A stretch of 54,422 nucleotides of DNA from Clostridia bacterium (lineage in GTDB: Bacteria; Bacillota; Clostridia; Christensenellales; Aristaeellaceae), in contig JAFZPV010000027.1 in assembly GCA_017552535.1 (NCBI GenBank), positions 1 through 54,422 on the forward strand, written 5' to 3'. The notes under the pieces are model-generated. The model searched no databases. It was not told where the DNA came from and saw only the letters and a list, made by a program, of their open reading frames with translations. The number at the start of each line of letters is the position of its first letter. Positions within the stretch are counted from its first letter, which is position 1. This document shows, piece by piece, positions 1 to 6,879 of the stretch. Position numbers and translations under genes: made by a program.

Positions 1-37
1 ACGGCCCGGGAGATCAGGACGCCGCCGGATCCCAAAG

Positions 38-60
38 CCTGAAAGGTAACCCCTTTCAGG
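38..60. other. Perfect hairpin upstream of tRNA-Asn
   Basis: A 9-bp perfect inverted repeat, CCTGAAAGG (38-46) and CCTTTCAGG (52-60), has a 5-base loop. It is not followed by a T-tract, so it is not a typical intrinsic terminator. It could be the end of an upstream transcript or a processing signal in a longer tRNA precursor. Bases 1-69 show no other recognisable feature. Confidence 0.4.
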
Positions 61-69
61 CGTCCGTAT

Positions 70-141
<72 letters not shown>

Positions 142-147
142 CGTACG

Positions 148-185
148 AAACCCTGCCGACTGAGATCGGCAGGGTTTTATTTTTG
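148..185 (+). terminator. Intrinsic terminator after tRNA-Asn
   Basis: A 12-bp stem AAACCCTGCCGA (148-159) / TCGGCAGGGTTT (166-177) with a 6-base loop is followed by TTTTATTTTT. It ends the tRNA transcript. In the opposite direction the stem is followed by a short T-run, so it may also serve the convergent gene ending at 207. Confidence 0.85.
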
Positions 186-206
186 CGCTTAGCCGTTTTC
201 GTCTGC

Positions 207-1010
207 TTATCCTTCGTTTTCGTCCGGCATCGCATCAGCGCTGGGGTGTTTGAGCTTGTCCATCACGCGGACGAAGCAGCCGGTGCTGATGCAGATGTCG
301 GTGAGTTCCTTGAGACGCTCCTTCGACGCCGTGGGAAGGGCGATGATGATGTCGGTGATGGCTTCGCTCTCGGCTAGGCGGGCGATATCGTCGGTGCTGC
401 CCGCTACGGGAACGTCGCCGATCAGGTAGCCCCGCTTCATGGGGTCGTCGTCCACGATCACGTCCACCGTGCCCATATCGTCGGCGGATTTGTTGAACAC
501 CTCCACCAGGTGGCTGCCGGCGTCTCCCGCGCCCACCACCATGATGCGCCGCGCGCTGCCAAGCGTGGGGCGCTCGGCGTGCAGGCGATACTGCTTTAAA
601 AGCTTGATGCAGAGCCGGAACCCGCACACCGCCGTCATCACGAACATGCACAGGATGATGAGAAAGTTGTTGCTCAGCGCCTGCGAGCCTCTGGCGCGTT
701 CGTAGACGAAATTCACGCCGAAGGTCACGCCGAAGGCCACGATCACCGCCAGGCCCTGCTTGAACAGCTGGAAGGAGTCGGCGTATTTCCAAAGGACCCG
801 GTACATGCGGAACACCGCGAACACCGCGATATAGCAAAGCGTAAGCCACGGAAGCCACCGCAGCACGGCTTCGACGTCTTCCGGGCTGATGATGGGCGCG
901 AATTTGGTGAGCAGAGACGCGAACGCGCACACGATCACGAGAATCGCGTCGCAAGCGATCAACCCCAGCACCCGCGCCTTCTTGGTAAAAAACGCTTCAC
1001 TGCGCTTCAT
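207..1010 (-). CDS. CapD/WbpM-like protein, N-terminal half only
   Basis: A 267-residue membrane protein resembling the first half of CapD/WbpM/FlaA1-type nucleotide-sugar dehydratases. Hydrophobic segments lie at about 13-36, 52-68, 84-103 and 113-133. A Rossmann nucleotide-binding domain follows, with GAGDAG at 160-165 and an acidic VIVDDDP stretch at 184-190. Family members usually run to about 600 residues and carry a second SDR catalytic domain (TGxxGxxG, SxxxYxxxK). Here the frame stops after the first Rossmann domain, and the next sequence downstream is the tRNA terminator, so the catalytic half is absent. It may be a sensor or scaffold, or a decayed gene; the intact frame and promoter favour a working short protein. 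The ATG at 1010 is chosen by frame; a weak AAGGGA lies upstream. Confidence 0.75.
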   Translation of the reverse strand: MKRSEAFFTKKARVLGLIACDAILVIVCAFASLLTKFAPIISPEDVEAVLRWLPWLTLCYIAVFAVFRMYRVLWKYADSFQLFKQGLAVIVAFGVTFGVNFVYERARGSQALSNNFLIILCMFVMTAVCGFRLCIKLLKQYRLHAERPTLGSARRIMVVGAGDAGSHLVEVFNKSADDMGTVDVIVDDDPMKRGYLIGDVPVAGSTDDIARLAESEAITDIIIALPTASKERLKELTDICISTGCFVRVMDKLKHPSADAMPDENEG

Positions 1011-1043
1011 AAACCAGTTTTTCCCTTCATACTATTTGAAATT

Positions 1044-1072
1044 ATTATACAGGAATCGCCGCCTGATTGCAA
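1044..1072 (-). promoter_or_regulatory. Sigma-A-type promoter for the CapD-like gene
   Basis: On the - strand, TTGCAA (1072-1067), a 17-bp spacer and TATAAT (1049-1044) precede the ATG at 1010 with a leader of about 25 bases. It is divergent from, and about 25 bp away from, the frr promoter. Confidence 0.7.
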
Positions 1073-1096
1073 GGGGCAGATTTGACCATAATGCAC

Positions 1097-1125
1097 TTGA
1101 CAGCGCAGAGGAAATTTTATACAAT
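1097..1125 (+). promoter_or_regulatory. Sigma-A-type promoter for the frr-polC operon
   Basis: TTGACA (1097-1102), a 17-bp spacer and TACAAT (1120-1125) give a near-consensus promoter about 36 bp before the frr start codon. It means frr is not obligately co-transcribed with pyrH/tsf as in many bacteria. Confidence 0.8.
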
Positions 1126-1160
1126 ATCCCCACAGAAAACCGATTGAGGAGGAAGCAGAC

Positions 1161-1718
1161 ATGTATAAGGCCAAGATCGAAGAAGCCAAATCCAAAATGG
1201 AAAAAACACTGGTGGCGCTGAAAAAGGATTACTCCACGCTGCGTGCGGGCCGCGCCAATCCCCAGATCCTGGATAAGATCACCGTAGACTATTACGGAAC
1301 GCCCACCCCGCTCAGCGGCGTAGCCAACATCTCGTCTCCCGAACCGCGCATGCTGATCATCGCGCCCTGGGAAGCCAAGATGATCACGCCCATCGAGAAG
1401 GAGATCCAGAAATCCGACCTGGGCATCAATCCCTCCAACGACGGCCGCGTGATCCGCCTGATCGTGCCCGAGCTGAACGAGGAGAGGCGCAAGGAGCTGT
1501 GCAAGCAGGTGAAGAAGGCCGCGGAAGACAGCAAGGTGGCCATGCGCAACATCCGCCGCGACGCGATGGAAGCCTTCAAGAAGATGAAGAAGGATTCCGT
1601 CATCACCGAGGACGACCAGAAGACCGCCGAGACCCAGCTGCAGAAGGCCGTGGACGAATACATCAAGGATGTGGACAAGACCGCTGCCGACAAGGAAAAA
1701 GAGATCATGTCCGTATGA
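1161..1718 (+). CDS. frr: Ribosome recycling factor
   Basis: RRF splits post-termination 70S ribosomes together with EF-G. The 185-residue product has the family's standard length and its recognisable core: RAGRANPQILDKI near residue 28, the YYGTPTPL loop, and the C-terminal helical stretch with RRDAMEAFKKMKKD. The start ATG follows GAGGAGGAAG at a good distance. It is the first gene of a long + strand operon, and its stop overlaps the next start as ATGA (1715-1718), suggesting translational coupling. The usual upstream partners pyrH, tsf and rpsB are not present here. Confidence 0.97.
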   Translation: MYKAKIEEAKSKMEKTLVALKKDYSTLRAGRANPQILDKITVDYYGTPTPLSGVANISSPEPRMLIIAPWEAKMITPIEKEIQKSDLGINPSNDGRVIRLIVPELNEERRKELCKQVKKAAEDSKVAMRNIRRDAMEAFKKMKKDSVITEDDQKTAETQLQKAVDEYIKDVDKTAADKEKEIMSV

Positions 1719-1966
1719 CGTCTCTTCTCGGACTGCCGCTGGACCAGGCGCTGGATGCGCTCAAAAAAAGCGGCGTGACAGACGTAAAGATCGAACGTTA
1801 CTTTGCGCCGCGGGGTGAACATACCCGCGGCACTTTACGCGTGGTGCGCGTAAGGGACGCGGGGCGCACCCTCACCGTGTGCGCATTCCGCGACGAAGCC
1901 ATCCCTTTGGCGGAGGAAGAAAATGAAGTTCAACCTGCCGGCACTTTTGAGACCCAGGGCGAGTGA
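1715..1966 (+). CDS. Small PASTA-like hypothetical protein
   Basis: This 83-residue ORF begins with an ATGA overlap with frr and ends 44 bases inside uppS, in another frame. The N-terminal stretch (GLPLDQALDALKKSGV) resembles the first helix of a PASTA module, followed by basic beta-like sequence and an acidic tail. No signal peptide or membrane segment is visible. The coupling to frr and the in-operon position argue that it is translated. I do not recognise a known function, and one PASTA-like repeat is too short to infer muropeptide binding. The overlap with uppS is forced, because uppS has its own GGAGG just before its ATG at 1923. Confidence 0.6.
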   Translation: MTSLLGLPLDQALDALKKSGVTDVKIERYFAPRGEHTRGTLRVVRVRDAGRTLTVCAFRDEAIPLAEEENEVQPAGTFETQGE

Positions 1967-2693
1967 AGCCTCAGGCTGCCCGCCTAAGGAAAAGCTGCCC
2001 CGTCACATCGCCTTCATCATGGACGGCAACGGCCGATGGGCGAAAAGGCGCGGCCTTCCCCGCAGCGCAGGCCACGCCGCCGGAACGGAGGCGCTCAGGG
2101 AGATCATCCGCACTTGCTCGGACATCGGCATAGAGTGCATGAGCATTTACGCCTTTTCCACCGAGAACTGGGAACGCCCACAGGACGAGGTGGAGGCGCT
2201 GATGAAGCTCATCAGCCGGTATTTTCTGAGCGAGATCGACGAGCTGATCGAAAAAAACGTGCATATCACGATCCTGGGCGACCTTACGCGCTTCCCCCAG
2301 GAGCAGAAAAACGCGCTCACGGAGGCCATGCGCCGCACGAAGGCCAACACGGGGCTGAAACTCAACATCGCCCTCAACTACGGCGGTCGGGCCGAGATCC
2401 TGAAGGCCGTGCGCGAGATCGCTGCGGACTGCGCGAGCGGCGCGCAGAAGCCGGAGGAGATCGGCTTCGATACCGTATCCGCCCACATGTACACCTGCGG
2501 CCAGCCGGACGTAGACCTGCTGGTGCGCACGGGCGGGGACGAGAGGATATCCAACTTCCTTTTGTGGCAGACCTGGTACGCTGAACTGATCTTTGAGCCC
2601 GTGTACTGGCCGGACTACAACAAGCAGAAGCTGTTTGAAAACCTGAACGAGTTTGCCCGCCGGGACAGGCGCTTCGGAAAGGTAAAACCATGA
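1923..2693 (+). CDS. uppS: Isoprenyl (undecaprenyl diphosphate) synthase
   Basis: A cis-prenyltransferase that condenses isopentenyl diphosphate onto farnesyl diphosphate to make the C55 lipid carrier for peptidoglycan. The signature MDGNGRW is at residues 33-39, with Asp34 as the expected catalytic/Mg-binding residue. The later conserved block, about 200-225, reads LLVRTGGDERISNFLLWQ, close to the family's RTSGEQRLSNFLLWQ. Length 256 fits. The start is chosen for GGCGGAGGAAGAAA just upstream. The stop overlaps dxr (ATGA at 2690-2693). In most relatives cdsA sits between uppS and dxr; here it is missing from that spot and found at 44.9 kb. Confidence 0.95.
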   Translation: MKFNLPALLRPRASEASGCPPKEKLPRHIAFIMDGNGRWAKRRGLPRSAGHAAGTEALREIIRTCSDIGIECMSIYAFSTENWERPQDEVEALMKLISRYFLSEIDELIEKNVHITILGDLTRFPQEQKNALTEAMRRTKANTGLKLNIALNYGGRAEILKAVREIAADCASGAQKPEEIGFDTVSAHMYTCGQPDVDLLVRTGGDERISNFLLWQTWYAELIFEPVYWPDYNKQKLFENLNEFARRDRRFGKVKP

Positions 2694-3826
2694 GAAAGAT
2701 CGCCGTCCTGGGCGCCACGGGCTCCATCGGGACCCAGACGCTGGACATCATCGGGCAGTATCCCGACCGCTTCCGCGCCTGCGCCCTGGCGGCGCACTCC
2801 GACGCGGAGGGGCTGTTCCGCCTGGCCCGCAGTTTCAGGCCGGACTGCTGCGCTCTGGTAAACGGAGTGCCTGTGCCGGACGACCTGAAGCACATCTCCT
2901 GGTTTTTCGGCCCGGACTCCGCCCGGCGCATGACAGCCGCCTGCGGGGCTGACGACGCGCTGTGTGCGGTGGTGGGCATTGCGGGTCTTGACGCGGTGAT
3001 GACCGCGCTGGAAACCTGCGAAAGGGTGCTTCTGGCCAACAAGGAAGCCCTGGTCACCGGCGGCGGGCTGGTGACGGAAAAGGCCCGCAGGCTGGGCCGC
3101 GAGCTTTTGCCCGTGGACAGCGAGCATTCGGCCATATTCCAGTGTCTGAAGGCTGCCCAGGGCAACCCGGTGAGGCGCGTCATTCTCACCTGCTCCGGCG
3201 GCGCGCTGCGCAGCTGGGACAAAAACGCCATCGAAAACGCCCGTGTGGAGGACGTGCTCAAGCATCCCACCTGGCGCATGGGCAGCAAGATCACCGTGGA
3301 CTGTGCGAGCCTCATGAACAAAGGCCTCGAGGTGATCGAGGCGCATTACCTTTTCGATATGCCGCCGGAGAAGATCGACGTGGTGGTGCATCCCCAGAGC
3401 GTGATCCACTCCATGGTGGAATTTGAAGACGGCGCGGTGCTGGCGCAATTGGGAACCCCTGACATGCGCGGCCCCATCAGCTACGCCATGGGGCATCCCG
3501 GCCGCATAGATTACGGCGCGAAGAGACTGGACTTCGCCTCCCTGGGTGCCCTCAGTTTTGAAAAACCGGACGAAGAGCGTTTTCCCTGCCTGGCATACGC
3601 CAGGGAAGCGCTTACGCTGGGCGGCGCCTGGCCCGTGATCCTGAACGGCGCCAACGAGGAGGCCGTGGCGGCCTTCCTCAGGGGAGAGGCCCGATTCGGG
3701 CAGATCGCGTCCACAGTGCGCCGCGTACTGGACGAAAGCGCTTTTGAGCCCGTCCGGGACGTTTCGGACGTGTACCGTGCAGACGCCCTGGCCCGCGAAA
3801 AGGCGCGCGCCGTACTGGGGCGATAA
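2690..3826 (+). CDS. dxr: 1-deoxy-D-xylulose-5-phosphate reductoisomerase
   Basis: Dxr makes 2-C-methyl-D-erythritol 4-phosphate from DXP with NADPH, the committed step of the MEP isoprenoid pathway. The NADPH loop GATGSIG is at residues 8-14. LANKEALV, PVDSEHSAIFQ and the flexible-loop region with PTWRMGSKITVD, followed by MNKGLEVIEAH, match the metal/substrate site. Length 378 is standard. It is translationally coupled to uppS by a 4-base overlap and followed by rseP after an 18-base gap with GGAGGAAAC. Together with ispG it gives two MEP-pathway enzymes in one operon. Confidence 0.96.
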   Translation: MRKIAVLGATGSIGTQTLDIIGQYPDRFRACALAAHSDAEGLFRLARSFRPDCCALVNGVPVPDDLKHISWFFGPDSARRMTAACGADDALCAVVGIAGLDAVMTALETCERVLLANKEALVTGGGLVTEKARRLGRELLPVDSEHSAIFQCLKAAQGNPVRRVILTCSGGALRSWDKNAIENARVEDVLKHPTWRMGSKITVDCASLMNKGLEVIEAHYLFDMPPEKIDVVVHPQSVIHSMVEFEDGAVLAQLGTPDMRGPISYAMGHPGRIDYGAKRLDFASLGALSFEKPDEERFPCLAYAREALTLGGAWPVILNGANEEAVAAFLRGEARFGQIASTVRRVLDESAFEPVRDVSDVYRADALAREKARAVLGR

Positions 3827-3844
3827 ACCGCATCTGGAGGAAAC

Positions 3845-5032
3845 ATGAGCATCTTTTATATTTTTCTGGCGCTCGTCATGCTCGGCGTCATCATCTTTTT
3901 GCACGAATTCGGCCATTATATCGCCGGGCGGCTGCTGGGCATCGGCATCGTGGAGTTCGCCATCGGCATGGGCCCGAAGCTCTTCGGCTGGAAAAGGACC
4001 CACCGGGTGAAGGGAACCCGGGAAGAAGAAACGATACAGTACTCCCTGCGCCTGCTGCCGCTTGGCGGCTACTGCGCTTTCCTGGGGGAGGACGCTTCCG
4101 ACGCCGCGCCCCGGGCCATGAACAACCAGCCGGCCTGGAAGCGCATCCTCACCGTGGCGGCGGGCCCCGTGATGAATTTCGTGGTGGCTTTCGTGCTGTC
4201 CGTGGGCCTCATCGCCTCCGGACAGATCAGCGATCCCTACCGGACGGAGACCCTGCCCATCGTTACCGGCGTCATCGAGGGCATGCCCGCTGAGCAGGCG
4301 GGCTTTGAACCCCTGGACGTGATAACGGGCCTGGACGGCATTCCGATCACCCCGGACGGCGCCGGCGCGGGCGAGCTCAAACAGTATCTGAGCGGGATAA
4401 AAGACGGGCAAAGCGTAGAAGTCACGGTAAGGCGGGCAAGTGAAAGCGCGCGCGCCCTCTGGCCCGAGGAAGGCCCCTCACTGGAGACGCTTTTATCCGA
4501 TGCGCAGGACAGCGTAGTGCTTACCCTCGTGCCCGTGCGCCAGCAGGACGGCTCCGTGCTGCTGGGCGTATACCTGTCCTCCCGCTACGCATCCTACGAC
4601 TGCGGATTTTTCGGGGCCATCCCGGAATCGCTGAAGTTCATGTGGAACACCGCCAAAGCGACCTACGAAATGCTGGGCACGCTGGTCAAGAACCTTATTA
4701 CCGGCGGAGATATCCCCGAAGGCAGCGTAAGCGGCGTGGTGGGCATCGTGGCGGGCGTGAGCGACGGGCTGAAGACCGGCTTCGGCCATGCGTTTGCCGA
4801 GGGCGTGCTCAACATCCTGTTCTACATCATGGCCATATCCCTGAGCCTGGGCATCATGAACCTGCTGCCCCTGCCCGCCCTGGACGGCGGACGGCTGGTG
4901 CTGCTCTTTATCGAGTGGATCACCGGCAAGCACTTCAGCCGCAAAACGGAAGGATACATCAATATTATCGGACTTATGCTGCTTCTTGCCATCATGCTGG
5001 TGGTAACGTATTTCGATATCCGCTCCCTGTAA
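3845..5032 (+). CDS. rseP: Site-2 zinc metalloprotease RseP
   Basis: An intramembrane zinc protease that cleaves membrane-bound regulators and remnant signal peptides. The HExxH motif HEFGH is at residues 20-24 in the first membrane segment. A PDZ-like region lies around residues 135-230. The second zinc-ligand motif, LDGG, is at about 346-349 in a C-terminal membrane segment. The 395-residue length is typical. Its place between dxr and ispG is the classic Firmicutes order, interrupted here by a PHP gene. The substrate is unknown; anti-sigma factors are the best-known targets. Confidence 0.95.
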   Translation: MSIFYIFLALVMLGVIIFLHEFGHYIAGRLLGIGIVEFAIGMGPKLFGWKRTHRVKGTREEETIQYSLRLLPLGGYCAFLGEDASDAAPRAMNNQPAWKRILTVAAGPVMNFVVAFVLSVGLIASGQISDPYRTETLPIVTGVIEGMPAEQAGFEPLDVITGLDGIPITPDGAGAGELKQYLSGIKDGQSVEVTVRRASESARALWPEEGPSLETLLSDAQDSVVLTLVPVRQQDGSVLLGVYLSSRYASYDCGFFGAIPESLKFMWNTAKATYEMLGTLVKNLITGGDIPEGSVSGVVGIVAGVSDGLKTGFGHAFAEGVLNILFYIMAISLSLGIMNLLPLPALDGGRLVLLFIEWITGKHFSRKTEGYINIIGLMLLLAIMLVVTYFDIRSL

Positions 5033-5050
5033 AGGGACCAAGGAGAAAGC

Positions 5051-5836
5051 ATGTTTACAAAGTCATTCCATACCCACACCACCCGCTGCCGCCATGCGGA
5101 AGGCAAGGACAGGGAGTACGTACTGGAAGCTGTGAAAAGCGGCATGACGGTGCTGGGATTTTCAGATCACAGCCCCTATGTGTTCGAGGGCGACTACTAT
5201 TCCGGTTTCCGCATGCGTCCGGAGGAGGCGGAGGGCTACTTTGCTTCCATACAGGCGCTGAAGCAGGAGTTCGCGGGGCAGATCGAGATCCACACGGGCT
5301 TTGAGGCGGAGTATTATCCCCGGTTCTTCCCGGCGTACGAAAAGCTTTTGAGCCGCCTGCCGGCGGAGTATCTGCTTCTGGGCCAGCACTTTCTGTTCGA
5401 CGAGATCGAAAAGATACCCAGCGGCCGGGAAACGGACGACGAAACGCTTTTGAAGCAGTATGTGAACCAGGTCTCTGACGCTATGAAGACCGGCATGTTC
5501 GCCTGCGTGGCGCACCCGGACTGCTTCCGCTTTGCCGGTTCTGAGGCCGCGTACGAGCGGGAGATGACGCGCCTGTGCGAAAACGCGCTTTTGTGCGGCG
5601 TGCCGCTGGAAATCAACCTGCTGGGCATCCGCACGAACCGCCATTATCCCAATCCCGCCTTCTGGCGCATAGCCGGCCGGGTGGGGAACACCGTGGTGTG
5701 CGGCTCTGACGCCCATGCCCCGAAGGACGTGTGCGACACGGCTTCCTACGAAAAAGCCCTTGCCATGGCGGCGGAATACGGGCTTAAGCTCTGTGAAGCC
5801 GACGTGATCCTGAAGGGAGGACACACGCTGAGATGA
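5051..5836 (+). CDS. PHP-domain phosphatase, HisK family
   Basis: A 261-residue PHP-fold metallophosphatase of the histidinol-phosphatase (HisK) type. Metal-binding motifs are in family order: HTH at 7-9, SDH at 38-40, AHPD near 155, and GSDAH near 222. There is no signal peptide, so it should be cytoplasmic. No other histidine-biosynthesis gene is near, so a histidinol-phosphate role is not supported by context; it could act on another small phosphoester. GGAGAAAGC precedes the ATG. It is coupled to ispG by an ATGA overlap (5833-5836), so it belongs to the isoprenoid operon. Confidence 0.85.
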   Translation: MFTKSFHTHTTRCRHAEGKDREYVLEAVKSGMTVLGFSDHSPYVFEGDYYSGFRMRPEEAEGYFASIQALKQEFAGQIEIHTGFEAEYYPRFFPAYEKLLSRLPAEYLLLGQHFLFDEIEKIPSGRETDDETLLKQYVNQVSDAMKTGMFACVAHPDCFRFAGSEAAYEREMTRLCENALLCGVPLEINLLGIRTNRHYPNPAFWRIAGRVGNTVVCGSDAHAPKDVCDTASYEKALAMAAEYGLKLCEADVILKGGHTLR

Positions 5837-6879
5837 CAAAGCAGGTCTTTGCGGGCAGCGTACCCATCGGCGGCGGCGCGCCCGTATCCATACAGTCCAT
5901 GACCAACACGGACACCCGCGACGCAGAAAAGACGCTTGCCCAGATCCGCGCCCTCGCCTCGGCGGGCTGCGAGATCGTGCGGGTGAGCGTGTACGACGAT
6001 CTGTGCGCGGACAGCGTGCGCACCCTGGTGGACCAAAGCCCCGTCCCGCTGGTGGCGGACATCCATTTTGACCACCGCCTGGCGATACGCTCCATCGAAA
6101 ACGGCATCGCCAAGGTGCGCATCAACCCCGGCAATATCGGCGGGGAGGAGCGCGTAAAGGAGCTTGCGGACTGCCTGAAGATGCACCGCGTTCCCGTGCG
6201 CATCGGCGTGAACAGCGGCTCCCTCGAAAAGGACCTGCTGGACAGATACGGAGGCCCCGTGCCCCGGGCGCTTGTGGAAAGCGCACTGGGCCACGCGAGG
6301 CTCCTGGAGAAATCCGGCTTTGACGACCTGGTGCTGTCCATGAAAGCTTCCAACGTGCGCGACACCGTGGAGGCCGCGCGCCTGGCGTCCAGCATGTGCT
6401 CGTATCCCCTGCACATCGGCGTTACCGAAGCGGGCACGCCGGGTATGGGCAGCGTGAAAAGCGCCATCGGCATCGGGGCGCTGCTTCTGGACGGCATCGG
6501 CGACACTGTGCGCGTCTCCCTCACGGGAGACCCGGTAAACGAGGTATACGCTGCCAAGGATATCTTAAAGGCGGTGGGCCTCAGAAACGAAGGCATCGAC
6601 ATCATTTCCTGCCCCACCTGCGGGCGCACCTGCATCCCGGTGGGGGACATCGCGGATAAAGTGCGCGCGGCGACCCTGAACATCAAAAAGCCCCTCACCG
6701 TGGCGGTGATGGGCTGCGTGGTGAACGGCATCGGCGAGGGCAGACACGCGGATATCGGCATCGCCGGCGGAAAGGACGGCGGCGTGCTGTTCGCAAAGGG
6801 GCGTCCGCCCCGGAAGGTCGCGGGCGACCTGGCGGAAGAGCTGATACGGGAGATTCGCATTTTTGCGGGAGAAGCATAA
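5833..6879 (+). CDS. ispG: 4-hydroxy-3-methylbut-2-enyl diphosphate synthase
   Basis: IspG reduces the cyclic diphosphate MEcPP to HMBPP using a [4Fe-4S] cluster. The cluster ligands are visible as SCPTCGRTC around residues 259-267 and GCVVNGIGE around 294-302 (third Cys plus conserved Glu). The N-terminal TIM-barrel block reads VSIQSMTNTDT. Length 348 is normal for bacterial IspG. It overlaps the PHP gene by 4 bases and polC by 1 base (TAATG). IspH, the next enzyme, is not in the window. Confidence 0.96.
   Translation: MTKQVFAGSVPIGGGAPVSIQSMTNTDTRDAEKTLAQIRALASAGCEIVRVSVYDDLCADSVRTLVDQSPVPLVADIHFDHRLAIRSIENGIAKVRINPGNIGGEERVKELADCLKMHRVPVRIGVNSGSLEKDLLDRYGGPVPRALVESALGHARLLEKSGFDDLVLSMKASNVRDTVEAARLASSMCSYPLHIGVTEAGTPGMGSVKSAIGIGALLLDGIGDTVRVSLTGDPVNEVYAAKDILKAVGLRNEGIDIISCPTCGRTCIPVGDIADKVRAATLNIKKPLTVAVMGCVVNGIGEGRHADIGIAGGKDGGVLFAKGRPPRKVAGDLAEELIREIRIFAGEA

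Noticed and set aside
5051-5836. HisK histidinol phosphatase assigned by name
   Set aside because: PHP motifs fit, but no histidine-biosynthesis context supports the specific substrate, so no gene symbol is given.
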